Notes: generated by a model from the sequence alone, not told the origin. Shown: positions 22,901 to 34,731, counted from the stretch's first letter. The stretch is 64,000 nucleotides of DNA from Lantana camara (GCA_037501455.1 CM074858.1:48295001-48359000); one strand, 5' to 3'. Program-made: numbers and translations.

Positions 22901-23087
22901 AACATTTGAGCCATTGCCGATCTTCAAGACACATTCTCCTTCTTTAAGTTGTTGGACTTCACTTAGCATCTGTACATCATTACAGATATGAGTTCCACAA
23001 CCGGTATCAAGTACCCAAGAACTAGAATTAATAGAAAGATTTATTTTAACGAGAAACATACCTTTCTTTAGAGTAGCCTTGTACTCT
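19973..23087 (-). pseudogene. pol of the copia element (PR, IN, RT, RNase H), nonsense mutations
   Basis: Protease DTG is at about 22999-23007. Integrase follows with its HHCC region (LWHARLGH near 22600, CESCLKGK near 22510), then HSDVCGPL, RSDRGGEY near 22230 and NGVSERRNR near 22130. A TAA at 21818 stops this frame; the same frame resumes at once with the hinge and reverse transcriptase (KARLVAK, FLNGDI). A TAG at 21002 interrupts just before YVDDIL (about 20945-20962). The last part has RNase H (ADSTTEAEY, VFCDNTGA, KHIMRQYHLIRD) and ends at 19973, next to the polypurine tract. All catalytic motifs are present, so only point mutations and the gag-pol junction break separate this copy from a complete polyprotein. 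Confidence 0.9.
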
Positions 23088-23119
23088 GGGCAGTTTCTCC
23101 TCCGGGCAGTTTCTACTCC
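23088..23119. repeat. 16-bp tandem duplication at the gag-pol junction
   Basis: Positions 23088-23103 and 23104-23119 are the same 16 bases except for one (c versus a). Because 16 is not a multiple of three, this changes the reading frame right after the zinc knuckle. Confidence 0.85.
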
Positions 23120-23908
23120 AATGTCCCGCTTTGCCACAATGGAAGCAAACATCCTCTTTCTGATCACGCTTCTTCTTTTGGGCCTTCCCCTTCAAACGCC
23201 ACCAGTGGGCCTAAGGGGTTTCTTCTTCTTCTTTTGGGCTTTCTTGCCCTTACCTTTTGAAGGCCCTGAAGAGGAAGATGGAGCATTCACCATCAGAACC
23301 TTATTGTCCTTCTTGATCGTGCTTTCATCAGTCACAAGCTGACTAATCAGCTCAGCTACAGTAGCACCAGCATGATTTATATTGAAGTTAAGGACAAATG
23401 GGTTTAATGATGGTGGGAGCGAGGCTAGCAACAAATCCACTGAAAGCTCATCTTTCAGTGGTATGTCCATGGAAGCAAGTTTCTCAGTAAGGGCGAGAAA
23501 CTTGAGTCCATATTCATAGATACTTGAACCTTCCCTCATTCTCAAGTGGAACAATTCCTTTGAAGTGTTATACCTTGTAACACGTTCATGAGGGCGGTAA
23601 AGTTGCTCTAAGTGGTCGTAAATCTCCTAAGCGAATTCCATGGCCTCATGTTGCCTTTGCAAGTCCGGAGACATGTTAGCCAACATAAGGCAACGGGCTC
23701 GGAGATTATCATCCTTCCGCTTCTGGATCGCGTCCCGCTCGGCCCGAGTGGGAGCGTCCCCTTCGGGACTAGGCTCCCCTTCGAAGAGAACATAAGTTCT
23801 CTTCTCAGAATCCAAAATGATTTTCAGATTCCTCAGCCAATCAGAATAGTTGGGACCAGTCAACTTGTTTGACTCGAGGATCGATACAAGAGGGTTTTTG
23901 GTTGCCAT
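23088..23908 (-). pseudogene. gag of the copia element, nonsense and frameshifts
   Basis: Start at 23908 (MATKNPLVS) gives a copia gag with LTGPNYSDWLRNLKIIL. An in-frame TAG at 23627 stops it; the same frame continues to 23192 with a lysine-rich tail. A small frameshift near 23195-23200 separates this from the CX2CX4HX4C zinc knuckle (CFHCGKAGHWSRNC), which is encoded in another frame at about 23110-23155. A 16-bp tandem duplication directly after the knuckle (23088-23119) shifts the frame again into pol. The gag domain forms the particle shell and the knuckle binds RNA in active relatives; this copy cannot do either. Confidence 0.85.
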
Positions 23909-26098
23909 TTCAAAACACGTAGAGAACCACAGAATCTACGACCTAAATGGTAAAACAGAGAACTAGTTAGCATGCTGAATTATAACGATATACAAAAGAT
24001 AAGGTCTTTAATCTAATGTAGCTCCCACTGTTTTTCAAAGATCTATAATTCCCAAAGATCTAAGAGGAACGCGTTTCCCAATGGGTACTAAGATCCTAAG
24101 CATTTTACCTTGAACCCACGACTGGCGGACATTCTAAGTACAACCTTAGGTAGGTATAACTTACCAATTCAAACACCTTTAGAGCTCTTAGTAATTGTTT
24201 TTGCATCACCTATCTTTCAATATGGACCCACGACTCATTCGACATCCATATTTACTTAGGCGTTAAGCTAAACCCATCAATCATAATATCATGATCAAAA
24301 CTTAGTTCGGACGACCCACAACTCTTGGACATCACCCTTGCCAAAATTGACCACGAAATATTGATCATTTAAAATGATCAATTAGGTAACTAAGAACTAA
24401 TAAGCTCTACTAGCTATCCCATGACTCGTAGACAATAACTAGTTTCACTTACTAAACTTAAAACCTATTGATGGAAAGCTAGGAATTTAATTCAAAATTT
24501 GCATCTCGAATTAAACACCTATTTATTCGAAATTAGCTTAATATTTAATGGGAATTTTCGAATTAACCGGAGAGTTGTCCGGTTCGACCTCACCAACATA
24601 TATGTTATCCAATTTTATTAGTCTTGATTAATGCAAGTACAATTAAATGCATTTCAAACAAGCATATAAACAAATAACATGTCCTAGCATGATACTAACA
24701 TGAGATGATCATGGGTTCTACCTATCTTATGCGTGATATGTGGGAGCCACTCCACAATCACAAGTTCTAACATACATGCCAAATAAACAGTTTAAATCAC
24801 ATAAGGGAAAATGGTAACAAAATACGAGCCCTATCTCTATTACATTTTACAATTGAGATTCCCCTCCCTAACATTTTGAGGGGTCTTCACTTATGGCCTC
24901 CTTGTTACTTGAATGTGGTCCATCTTACTCCATGGGTGCATTGTCTCCAAAATGAAAATAAAACCTCACCACGTATCTCTACTCTCAAATTACAATAAAA
25001 GAAAAAGACATAAAGTAATAAGGCTTAATCTTCATATTGGCCTTAGACAATTACACGGGGTATACCCCGGCCTCAAAAACAGTAATATGGAAAGCCACAT
25101 AATAAATCACATAACAGTACGCACATAAGTGAGGCTCCAACCTCAATTGAAAAACGCAACTGTAGGGATCCAACCCCAATTTAAACTATCCATGTGCAAA
25201 AATTAAAACCATACATAAGTCTAAACCCATGATCACCTAACATGCATAAATTGCAAGAATTTAAATTTAACCAATAAATTAAAATTCTCGCTTTAAGCTC
25301 TAACAGCCTAAAACACGACTTAGATGCAATTCTTGTTCAAGAGACTTTTCAATAAAACCCGAAAAAACAATAAACTAATAAAATTCCAATTAATTTCTGA
25401 AAATTAACAATTTTATTCTTTCAATATTTTCATAAAATAGAGTTTGCAATTTTCCCAAAATTTAAATCGCTTAATTTTTCAAAATAGCAATTTAAACAAT
25501 TATTTCAAAAATAATTGAAATTTAATAAAACAAAATTTTTACCGAAAAATCGAAAACATGAAAACACGAAAACGCGAAATCGGGGCCCGGAACCGCCAGG
25601 AACGGGCAGCTGCTCTCTGCGCAGCGTCGCGAGCTAGGTGCCCGCACCAGCCTCGCATTGTGCCGGCGCGCTAGGCGCTCCCTGAGCGCAACGCGCAGCT
25701 CGTTACTGCTCGCATGCGGGCGACGCCGGGCGGGAGCTCCCGTGCGGTTGCGGGAGCGCGCGGGAGGCTGTCCCGCGCGGTTGCGGGAGGGAAGGGCGCG
25801 GTGACGAGGGTTGGGCATGAGACGTGCTAGCACGCCTAGGCTCGTCCTTTTCATGTTCCGTTTCGTATTTTCGGTTTCTCCAAAACCCGGTTCAATCCAA
25901 AAATAAGAAAAATATGATTTAAAAGGATTTCAATCAAAACAGTTTTCAAAAACATAATTCAAGAAAACAGTTTCAGAAATTCAAGAAAAATTCAGGCTTT
26001 CTAAAAGAACCCATGAATACCTAATTCGCATCTAAGCCTAAGAATTTCTACCAAATTCTGAATAATTGAGACGAATCAGAAACACGATTAACATGGTG
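23909..26098 (-). other. Long leader of the copia element
   Basis: About 2.2 kb between the primer site and gag, mostly AT-rich and with stops in all frames. No gene is recognised. A GC-rich block at about 25575-25850 stands out and carries a 110-codon stop-free stretch (25522-25854) of arginine- and proline-rich sequence with no recognisable domain. The 13-mer gcggttgcgggag occurs twice in it (25744 and 25777). Confidence 0.6.
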
Positions 26099-26110
26099 GC
26101 TCTGATACCA
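26099..26110 (-). other. Primer binding site of the copia element
   Basis: Minus strand reads tggtatcagagc, two bases inside the 5' LTR end at 26113; complementary to initiator Met tRNA. Confidence 0.92.
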
Positions 26111-26112
26111 CT

Positions 26113-28034
26113 TGTTGGAAAACAAGAATCAGAAAGCAGCGAAAATTTAAAAATTTTCCAACAAAAGGATCTTGGACTCGCAATCGTGTATCCAAATTCG
26201 TAGAGATTAGAAACTTACTTTTCTAAAATCTTTCTTGAAGCGTCTCAAGCCACCCAAGAACGCTCTTCTCGCGGCTTGATCCCCTCTCCTTGGTAAAGCT
26301 CGAATCTTCAAAACTTCTAACTTGAAGCTCTCTAGAGATAGTCCACCAACTTGACTACAATCTAACTAGTAAGGATGCTAGTTCTCTAGTTACTGTTTAG
26401 GCTTAACCTAGGGTTTATTTTATCTTGGAGAAAGGATGGTGTTCAACACATGAACCAAAAGAAGATCATCAATTACTCTCAAGGGGAGTTCGAGCTCCCC
26501 TATATATAATTGGGAGGGGTGGCCGAAAATCCTAGTCCTTATGGGCTAGGGTTTTGGTCCCTCTCTCCTATTACTTGATCATCAAGTAATTTTGACTTTG
26601 ACTTTGAATTCAAATTCAAATCAACTTTTAAGAGAGCTAAAATATCCAAACCCTTTTGGATATTATTATACTTTAATTATTAATAAATAAATAACTTATT
26701 TATCTAATTAATTAATTCGTAATTAATTAACTAGATTATTTTTCTCCAAAATAAGACTTTCTTTTTAATTCAAAATTAAACCAAAGTCTATTAAATAATC
26801 AATCACATTAATTATTTAATACGTAAATAATTATACACGTGTGACACACGTGTCCAGTCACATGACCCACACGTGTGGTTTCACACTTGTGGAACCCTCT
26901 AGGCCCGATTAACTCGTTTAATCATTTCAAAGCCGTAACTAAACCAAATTGTTGTGTGTGACCCTCTAGGTTCTCAATTCAATTAGCAGTGACCCTAATT
27001 AATTAATTCACTAATTAATTAATCACTCCACATATTAAACGACCATAGTTTAGCAACACGTGTTTAACCCCTAGCTGAATTGGAATGTTCGGATTCGACA
27101 AAACCTTTAAGTCATTGATTTATTGTGAGATACAATCCTCCTACTTACTATCTCTCAACCATGATCTAGGGTAAGGGAATAATTAGAACCCTAATAATCC
27201 GATCTTAAAGTTAAGTGTATTTCATATCCATTTGATCTCAATCCAAGAAACCCTTTTCTTGATATCTTGATCTATTGCCTTGGCCAAGGACTCCATATGG
27301 AATATGAATGACTTACACAATAAGAGATCACCTTGAAAATGCAAGTGTAGGTCCTTTCTTGATTCTCATTCACTTTCATGAATCACTTGTGCAGCCCCAG
27401 CATAAGCCTTGAATCAGTTGTCTAAGGCGACACCCTTTAAAGCTTACACCTAAGACTACAGAGTTAACTCATAAAGTGACACGAAACCTCAAGTCTAAGG
27501 ATCAATTAATCACATCAATGACTCGTGAGATATTTCCTAATCTGGAAGTTTCCATTTCCTGAAATAGAAACTTCCTTTCCCATTTAGGAATGTTCTCACA
27601 CGGGGCACCTTAGTGAACTTACTTATGGAAGTAAGCACCCTCATGTATCATGCACGTATCAACTATACACTTTGCACCTCCATGAAATAAGGTGGTCCTT
27701 CTTAAGGGTGTGATCCCACAAGCAAGCCTTAGAGGAGTCAGGTTGACACTCCTACTGTCGGTAGGACTCATCGGCTTGGAGTATTTTACTAATCATGACT
27801 TATATGATATGGGGCTCGTTTTATGAACCATTTCACCTAAATGGTAGAGTCCTAAAGTCTTCAGGATTAGGGGAGTTCTCATACATGCACAGATAAAGTA
27901 AACACATACCAAAGAAGAGCATATAAAGAAGTGTTGCCTCAATTCGTTATTTTATTCAAAGATTGTCTGTGATTACAATAAGGAAAAGCACAAAGCGGAT
28001 ATACAATCGGCTTTCTAGGGCATTATTCCTAATA
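26113..28034 (-). repeat. 5' LTR of the copia element (1922 bp)
   Basis: Matches 18016-19956. It has the TATA box at 26501-26508 and a reduced G-box set (26836, 26847, 26870). The outer end reads CCTAATA instead of CCTAACA. Confidence 0.94.
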
Positions 28035-28640
28035 TTCTTCCGACCCAGCACTTGGTGAGGAACCTCAAACTAGGCTGCGGAGTCTCGCGACCTAGGGTCT
28101 CCTTTCGACCCAGATAGGCGCGACCCAGCGGAACTCCGACCCAAGCGTTATCGGACAACCGCATTCAATGTAGGCATCACCTACCGCTGGCCGCATTAAC
28201 TGTAACTGCGCCAAGTACAGTGTCAGGCATCTTTACAAGAGCAGACAAACAGTACTTTAGCCGAAAAGCACTGTTCCGGCCACCAGCCGTCCTCCCTCCA
28301 GACCAGATCCACACTTTCCTGGAGGTGTACTGGCACCCACGAAGTCTATCTCCACCCTATAAAACCCCACTCCCTCACCATTGGAGGTAAGCTTTCCTGC
28401 ACGCACAAGACTCTTAACTCCTGCATATTTTCGACCGAGAGCTTTAGCTGACTTGAGCATCGGAGTGCTAAAATGGGTCCAACCCCCACTCTCCCCTGTT
28501 TTGGCCTTTGAGCTTACGTTTGTTTCATCCTTTCTGTTTAGGCAAGCACCGGAGTTCTCCTCACATTATAAATATCTTGGGTGATTGGGAGTCCTAGTCT
28601 GCAGTCCAGCGCACAACCCAGATTTTGACACCATCAAAAT
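28035..28640 (+). other. Continuation of the Tat element, probably 3' LTR
   Basis: GC-richer sequence resuming after the copia element, with repeated cgacccag motifs also seen at about 14027 in the Tat spacer. A TATA-like ctataaaacc lies at about 28357-28366, as expected of an LTR promoter. A possible end (ttttgaca) lies near 28620-28632, but I could not define the LTR termini. No coding sequence is recognised. Confidence 0.5.
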
Positions 28641-28930
28641 CCAATACATGTATAATTGTTAAATAAAACCAAAGAGTAGAAGAATCAGAAAAGTATCAAC
28701 TTATAAGGCTTTCTATGAGTGGATTAATCACAAGTCCATCAAATAAGTCACCGAAACTTTTAGCAAATTTAGTTCTTGCAATCTTGCTTTCACTCTTTTG
28801 ATACTTTCTTCACTGACTTCTCATTTAGAGGAATAGCTTTAGCTATGGCTTTCATCTTCCTCAGATTCCTCAATCTCATTCATGGATGTACCTTTTTTTA
28901 CCTTCCTGCAACAATAACTGAAATTGTTCG
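28641..28930. other. Unassigned sequence between Tat and LTR B1
   Basis: AT-rich, with stops in all frames over any length. On the minus strand short stretches look faintly coding (for example a lysine-rich run near 28790-28860), but no family is recognised. It is the sequence into which B1 inserted; gttcg (28926-28930) is the candidate left target duplication. Confidence 0.3.
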
Positions 28931-29476
28931 TGTAACGCCCCGTTTTCTCGACAAGTCAGGTATGACATCACGAGTGGGTTTAGACCGAGTGTTATGTGAT
29001 TTAATTATATTTTAATTGCTAAGTGAATGTTTAAATTAATAATTTCGTGAACTAATTGCTATTATGTGACCTATATGACTTAATTGATTATGTTACTTAA
29101 ACTCCTTTTAATATGTATACTTGCTATTAAATGTTTTATTTCGATTATGTACGTATTTGAGCTTATATGAAATCCTTGGACTCAACCGAACTTTGAATTG
29201 GACCCTAATTGCCCAATTACCAAACTTCCGGGTCCTAATTGAACCACTTATATACTCAAAGGACCAAAGTGCAATTTTTCCCTTTTTCTCGCCTATATTA
29301 CACTACATTTCCCCCCTCTCTCTTCTTTAATTCTTCTTCTTCCCCTTTCTCTCCCAAGAGACTCCCAAACCCTTCTCTTTCTTTCCCCAAAATCGAGCCT
29401 AAGCAAGAGACAAGGAAGCAAGGAAATTCCACCAAGCTTTGAGACAAGAATCAAGCTCCAATCTTTCTCTTATCCT

Positions 29477-29550
<74 letters not shown>
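29477..29550. repeat. Compound (TC)n(TA)n microsatellite in LTR B1
   Basis: TC repeats at 29477-29500 pass into TA repeats at 29501-29550. It lies where the related LTR B2 has a splice-donor-like site (42688). Confidence 0.95.
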
Positions 29551-29552
<2 letters not shown>

Positions 29553-29731
29553 GATTTTGTGAATTTGTTGGATAAATGATGATTTGGTGTTGATATGTGT
29601 ATATATATATGTATTGTGGTGTATTTTGAAGTATTTTAGTGTATGAATTGACCCGGATATGATTTGGGGTGGTTTTGGAACCTTTCTCTCCCCTTGCTCC
29701 TTCGCCATTGATTTTCAGAGAAGATGACCCA

Positions 29732-29850
29732 ACACGGCCGTGTCAAACCCTAGTTCATTTTCAACACGGCCGTGTTAATATTTCGAGTTGGAAAATTATT
29801 TTGCAAAACACGGTCATGTCAGCTTCCTGGCCAATTTTGACACGGCCGTG
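29732..29850. repeat. Four cacggccgtg palindromes in LTR B1
   Basis: acacggccgtgt at 29732-29743, aacacggccgtgtt at 29763-29776, a decayed acacggtcatgt at 29808-29819 and cacggccgtg at 29841-29850. Three are perfect palindromes. Confidence 0.8.
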
Positions 29851-30876
29851 CCGACTTCATTTGAGCTCCAATTGGCCTAAATTTTCGACTGTAGAAACCT
29901 TGTTGAGGTAAAAAATTCTCCAATTGGAATCACCTTAAAATTCGTTGTGGTTTGTAAGATATGATCGTTTGAAAATTGTGTCTCCACTTCGCCGAAACTC
30001 TGCATTGGCCCAACTTCAAACCTACGCCATTTTCGTCTCGCTTTATACCACGATTTGGGCCATATACCATTGAAAAGACCTATTTGTCTAGTTTTATTTC
30101 CAACAAACAAAACTTAATTCCAACTTTTAGAACTCGAGATATCTCCAATTTTGTACAGCTTGCGCATTTCCGAAAACTGTCAACTTTCACCAAAATCCAT
30201 TTCTTTGCGTTCCTTTCACCCCCTTGACTTCCGTATGTGTTTAAATTGATCTTTTTTGCCTCAAACTTGTATTTATGATATGTTATGATTTGCTTATGAA
30301 CTCCATAGCTTGAGTTGTGTTGGACAAACGTGACATTTGTGCATAAACGTTTAAGTGCTATAATTTGACTCTTCTTGTAACCAATGCATTTCCTATGTGT
30401 TTAATGAATTCCTTTCACCTCTAATTGATTCATATGCATTTCTAACATGAATTATAATGTATTATGAATTGAATATTGAAAGAACGAATGATATGGAATG
30501 AACAATTGATAATGAATGATTGAACTGTTTATGTGTCAAAGTGGCACTAATTGTTCACATGAACACCTTCATAGCACATTGTTATTGCTCATGCATGTAT
30601 GTCATGTTTACTGCATTGTCGTGCTTCATTTATGGCTCACTTGGAGTCTTGAGTCTCACAAATCCACCGTATTGTTTTTTTGTACAGTTTTCTCTAGGGC
30701 GGAGATCTACCGGGTTCATAGGCTACTTTCAAGTTTTCCTTTCTCTTAGTATTGCTCGGTAAGGTGTAGCCAGGTAGGTTTCTCTTCTATTAGTTAAATT
30801 GACCCAATATATTCCCAACGTGTAAATTTTTATTCCAACTTATTATACGTATATATTGAGTCCTTTTCAGAGTCAA

Positions 30877-33800
30877 TGTGACATCCCGCTCATCCAATTT
30901 ATAAGGTACGCCACGTTCCAACCTTTTAATGTGTTTAATTATGTGGTTTTATGTTTTGCGTGGCCCTATTTTGAACTCTTTTAGAGTTTAGGGGCTTGTT
31001 TGTAATTTTCTCTTTTAAGGGGTTATTCGGTCATTTCTCGTTCGGTCGAGAGTTTGACCTCTTTGACCCCTTCTTCGCGTTCGGAGCATCGAGACGAGTC
31101 CGTAGACTCTAAGTTTGCCCAATTCCGACTTCGTTAACCCCTTCTTCCGTCCGTTTTTGCGTACGAGGACCCGAGATATAATACCCCGGATCCTTGTAAT
31201 TCGTGTAAAAGATCAGATCTCAGCCTTCAGCGTCTTCTCTAGTGATCAGTTACTGTTCACACACACTCGAAGGTGTAATTGCACACACTAGCTCGTTCTC
31301 GCTCGTTTCTCGACGGAATTCGAAGTGTGAGTAGTGGAAATTTATCAGCTCGATGAGCCCGTCACGATGGTATAAGAATCTCGGCCAACCGAGGACCGAC
31401 AGCGACGGGATCGGTGAATTTCAGACGTAGTGGCGGCTAGGCGGAACCCCCGCCACTTCGCCGCCCTTTCGCGGCGATTTCCGGCAAGATTCCGGCGACA
31501 CGCGCCACACCCCTGAAAGAAGACCTCCCGACGCAACCAGGCACGTTGGCGGCGCGGCCATCCCGGCCGCGACGGCGCCGCACGCGCCGCCCGAAGCTCT
31601 CGGCGGCGGTGGCGATCACTGTAACGGCGAGTTTGGCCGCTTTCCGGTGACTTTTTCCGACAGGGCTTGATGGTTTCCGAATGTTTTCGACCTCCTGAAC
31701 CCATTTCCGGCATCAGATTGGGGCGAATCGCGGCGTAGGTGGCGGTTCCGGCAATGACAGCGGTGGCGCAGCTTTGGGGTGGCGGTTCGGCCATTTTCCG
31801 GCCGATTTCGGTGGTTCTCCCTTCACAAAAGTTATTCCTGACGACGTGTTGGAGCTGTTCGTGGTGGTGGCGGTCAGAGAACCGGCCGCCGCGGGCGAAC
31901 CGGTGGTGGACCGGCCCTGGACCGGCGGTCCGATTTTTCCGATGATTTTTCCGGCATATGGCTATGGGGCTTTCGTAGGGCTCGCTACGGGCTCTCCGAC
32001 GATATGTCCGGATTTTATTTTCGTTTAGCGGTTTGTATTTAATTTCAGTTTTCGTATTAGGATTTTGGTTCGGTTTTTCGTCAACGAAGTCCGGCGTGTT
32101 TGCTATTTTCTGAAATTGGTTGAGGGCATTTATTGAGCAGGCCGAGGCGCACGTTTCTGTCCTTCCGGGGATTTTTCCGACCACCGGAGGCGGTGTTCCG
32201 GTGGCGGCCGGTGGCTGTTCGACCGGCTGCGGTGGCGGCATTCCGGCGACTTTCGGACAGTAGATCCGTTTCATTGTGGTGAGTCCAACGCCACTTCCCG
32301 TTCGTCAATCGGATGTCCGGTTGATTTTATATGAATTTTTGAAGCTATTGTATTTTATTCGTTAATTGATTTTAATTGTGCAATTCGATCCCGTATGTGC
32401 TATAAATTGAAATTATGAGTTGTATGATACGTGGAAGTATGCTATGATGTATGAATATTTGATTCGTGATTTATCAAATTTATTTGTCTCGTTTTACGCC
32501 CATCTATTTGAGAATAATTATTCTTTGAGGGGGTGTTAGTGTAATTTTGGAAACTAAATTGATTATGAAATTTTATAAAACACAAGAAATGAATTATGAA
32601 AAGATATGTTGTATTTAATTTGAATAAATTGATCGAGTATGCCAATTGTTATTATATCGTGAAATATGCCAATGTGTAATTTATATATTTATTGTTATGT
32701 AATTCATGTTAATTTCGTGAGACTTTGTGCATAATATGATTTGAATTCTTAATATCTTAATTTATTTTACGTAATTAGTATTATGATTCCACAAGTCATG
32801 CATCGTCTAATGTGTAAAATGATTGCGATTTGATATGAATGACTTGATTTGGATAAATGTGAACTAATTGTGCATCATTTGTATGCGTGAGCATGGCCGT
32901 GCGTCTTTGTGGTTATGTTTGGAGTCTGAGTCTTGTGTTCTGTGTGTGTTCAGTTGTTCAGGGGTTTTCCAGGGAGTGTTTGTCAGCTGTTTGGGTTCCA
33001 GTGGGACTCCTTGGCTTGTGTTTGCCATTCTCGACGGTGTATGGTGAGGTTTTAGGATTTTTGCTTTAGTTAAAGCGACCTACAACCCTATATGCTCGTT
33101 TTCAAGCCCGCATGCGAATATATATACTATATGTATATTAAATACGTGTCTTACGATATGTTATGAATTTTGTTAATTCGATTTGATATGAATCCTTCTG
33201 AAATTATACGTATGGGCGTATATAAGCTTAAAATGGTTTTGCAACGAGGCTATGCTCCAAACCGTGTATCGTCAAGCAAACTATGGATTTCCCTCAGCTT
33301 ATTATGAATTTGGAAGATACGGAGAGGTACGTGTATAGCATATGCCGAGTTGCATGGTAAGGTATGTTTCTTACGATATGTTTCTTAAGTATGAATCGTA
33401 TGTTTCTAGGTTTTGCGAGTTAGGTATGTTTTTTTATGAGTCTTATGAATCCATACGAATCTATTTGCATTCCTGGGCCCCGGAGGTGTGGGTAAGGGAG
33501 ACCTGGTGCGGCTGTTGGGGTCGCCGGTTATCACCCCTGTGCACACGCTCCTTTGAAGTATCTACGCGCGACTCTAAGGGAGATGGAGAAGGCGTGGTGC
33601 TTTGAGCCTTCGGTTGAGGCCGGAGAAGGTACGTTGTGGGCTCGCTACCCCACGTATATTGAGTTGCACGATGTGGGCCCGTAACCCGCGTGCAGACTTC
33701 CGGAGAAAGGTTGGAATACGGGAATATGAACCTATGAATTTATGAATCCTATGAATTTTCTGAATTTATGTTTCCTTATGAATCTTTTGACTTTTTGTTT

Positions 33801-34712
33801 AAGGAGTAAGGTTGGAGACCCGTACTCGCCGGGTATTTGAGTTCTTTTGTTATGTTGATTATGAAATGGGATGGGAGATTTTGATTCAATAAGAGGCTTA
33901 TACGAGTAAATTCCGAATTTATGAATTTATGAATCCATTTGAATATTTATGAATCGATTTGAATATATATATGAATCCATATGCGTTTCTGAATCTACAT
34001 ATCCGTATGAGTTTTCAAACATAAGAAGATATGAATATATGTATAAATATGAGTTCTTTTGGAAAATGGCTTTGGTATGTAAAACCCTATTCCCGGTTCA
34101 TAGTCTTTTGTTTGATACGTGCTTTGCTATGTATGTATATATGTGTTGGTGTGTGCTCAGCCCCCTAGCTCAGTCAGTGGACTGACCCTCGCCCCACCTA
34201 TGTTTTAGTTTGCAGGTTCAAGTTGTTGGAGTTCGAGCTAGGCGGCTTTGAGTCTGGTCTGTCGAGTCTGTGTCGGTCCGTTTGATTTTGTTAAGTATTT
34301 TGTTCTGATTTATTTATGAAAATTATGTATATAGTATGTTCTGTACAAGATGATACTTATGCTCTAATTATATGAATTTTCGGGACAGGTTAGGACAGGG
34401 CTTGGATTAGTTGAACCCGTCTTTGTTGTATGTTTGAATTCGGGACAGGTTAGGACAGGTTCGTGGAATTAGTTGAACCCGTTTATTTATGTTTGTTGAT
34501 TAAAGTTTTTGTTAGCTCATATTTTGCATCGCTTCCGCATTCAGGTTTTTTTTGCATAATTGTCTTGGCAGGGTTTAGGAACCGCCTAGCTTAGGTTGGA
34601 TTTTTCGTTTGACACCCGTTCGCTGTGACTTGGTACGTGTGCGGACTCTCCATTTCGTGCCACGTGTCGGGTCTAGTGCGGGGGTGTGGTGCCCACCGCT
34701 TGGGGTGCTACA
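30877..34712 (+). repeat. 5' LTR of element C (3836 bp)
   Basis: TGTGACATCCC to GGGGTGCTACA. It contains a GC-rich block (about 31330-32280) and then AT-rich sequence. A 309-codon antisense stop-free stretch (31345-32274) lies in the GC block; it is shortened in the other LTR and resembles no protein I know, so it is not called as a gene. Confidence 0.95.
32279..34215 (+). other. Putative intron inside the 5' LTR of C
   Basis: Donor-like GTG|GTGAGTCC at 32279, acceptor-like TTTTAGTTTGCAG| ending at 34215; 1937 bp. The 3' LTR has the same pair at the same spacing. Confidence 0.45.
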
Positions 34713-34719
34713 TCTTAAG

Positions 34720-34731
34720 TGGTATCAGAGC
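34720..34731 (+). other. Primer binding site of element C
   Basis: tggtatcagagc, complementary to initiator Met tRNA, 7 bp after the LTR end. Confidence 0.92.

Larger units (their letters stand above)
18016..28034 (-). mobile_element. Full-length Ty1-copia element inserted in the Tat element
   Basis: LTRs at 18016-19956 and 26113-28034 flank an internal region with primer site, long leader, gag, protease, integrase, reverse transcriptase, RNase H and polypurine tract, all on the minus strand. Integrase before reverse transcriptase is the copia order. LTRs of ~1.9 kb and the leader of >2 kb suggest the Angela/TAR/Tork side of the family, but I cannot settle the lineage. Flanking pentamers are gtcct (18011-18015) and ttctt (28035-28039), only 3 of 5 alike; the right LTR end is CCTAATA instead of CCTAACA, so the right border has mutated. 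LTR differences include a 15-bp indel in the G-box region. A solo LTR of the same family lies at 50002-51937. Confidence 0.93.
28931..30876 (+). repeat. LTR B1 of a Tekay-type element, first part
   Basis: Begins TGTAACGCCCC, as does B2 at 42120, and stays similar to B2 for about 600 bp. It is interrupted at 30876 by element C (target duplication gtcaa at 30872-30876 and 41101-41105) and resumes at 41106. A TATA-like tatatta lies near 29292. No coding sequence is recognised. Confidence 0.85.

Noticed and set aside
18011..28039. Target duplication of the full-length copia element
   Set aside because: gtcct and ttctt agree at only three of five bases; probably mutated, but not claimed as a duplication.
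28776..29015. 79-codon frame read as a host gene
   Set aside because: It crosses the start of LTR B1 at 28931, so it is not one unit.
29451..29708. 85-codon frame across the TC/TA microsatellite
   Set aside because: Encodes only dipeptide repeats from the microsatellite.
31345..32274. 309-codon antisense frame in the C LTR as a gene
   Set aside because: GC-rich DNA has few stops; the frame is shortened in the other LTR and altered in E and F, with no known motif.
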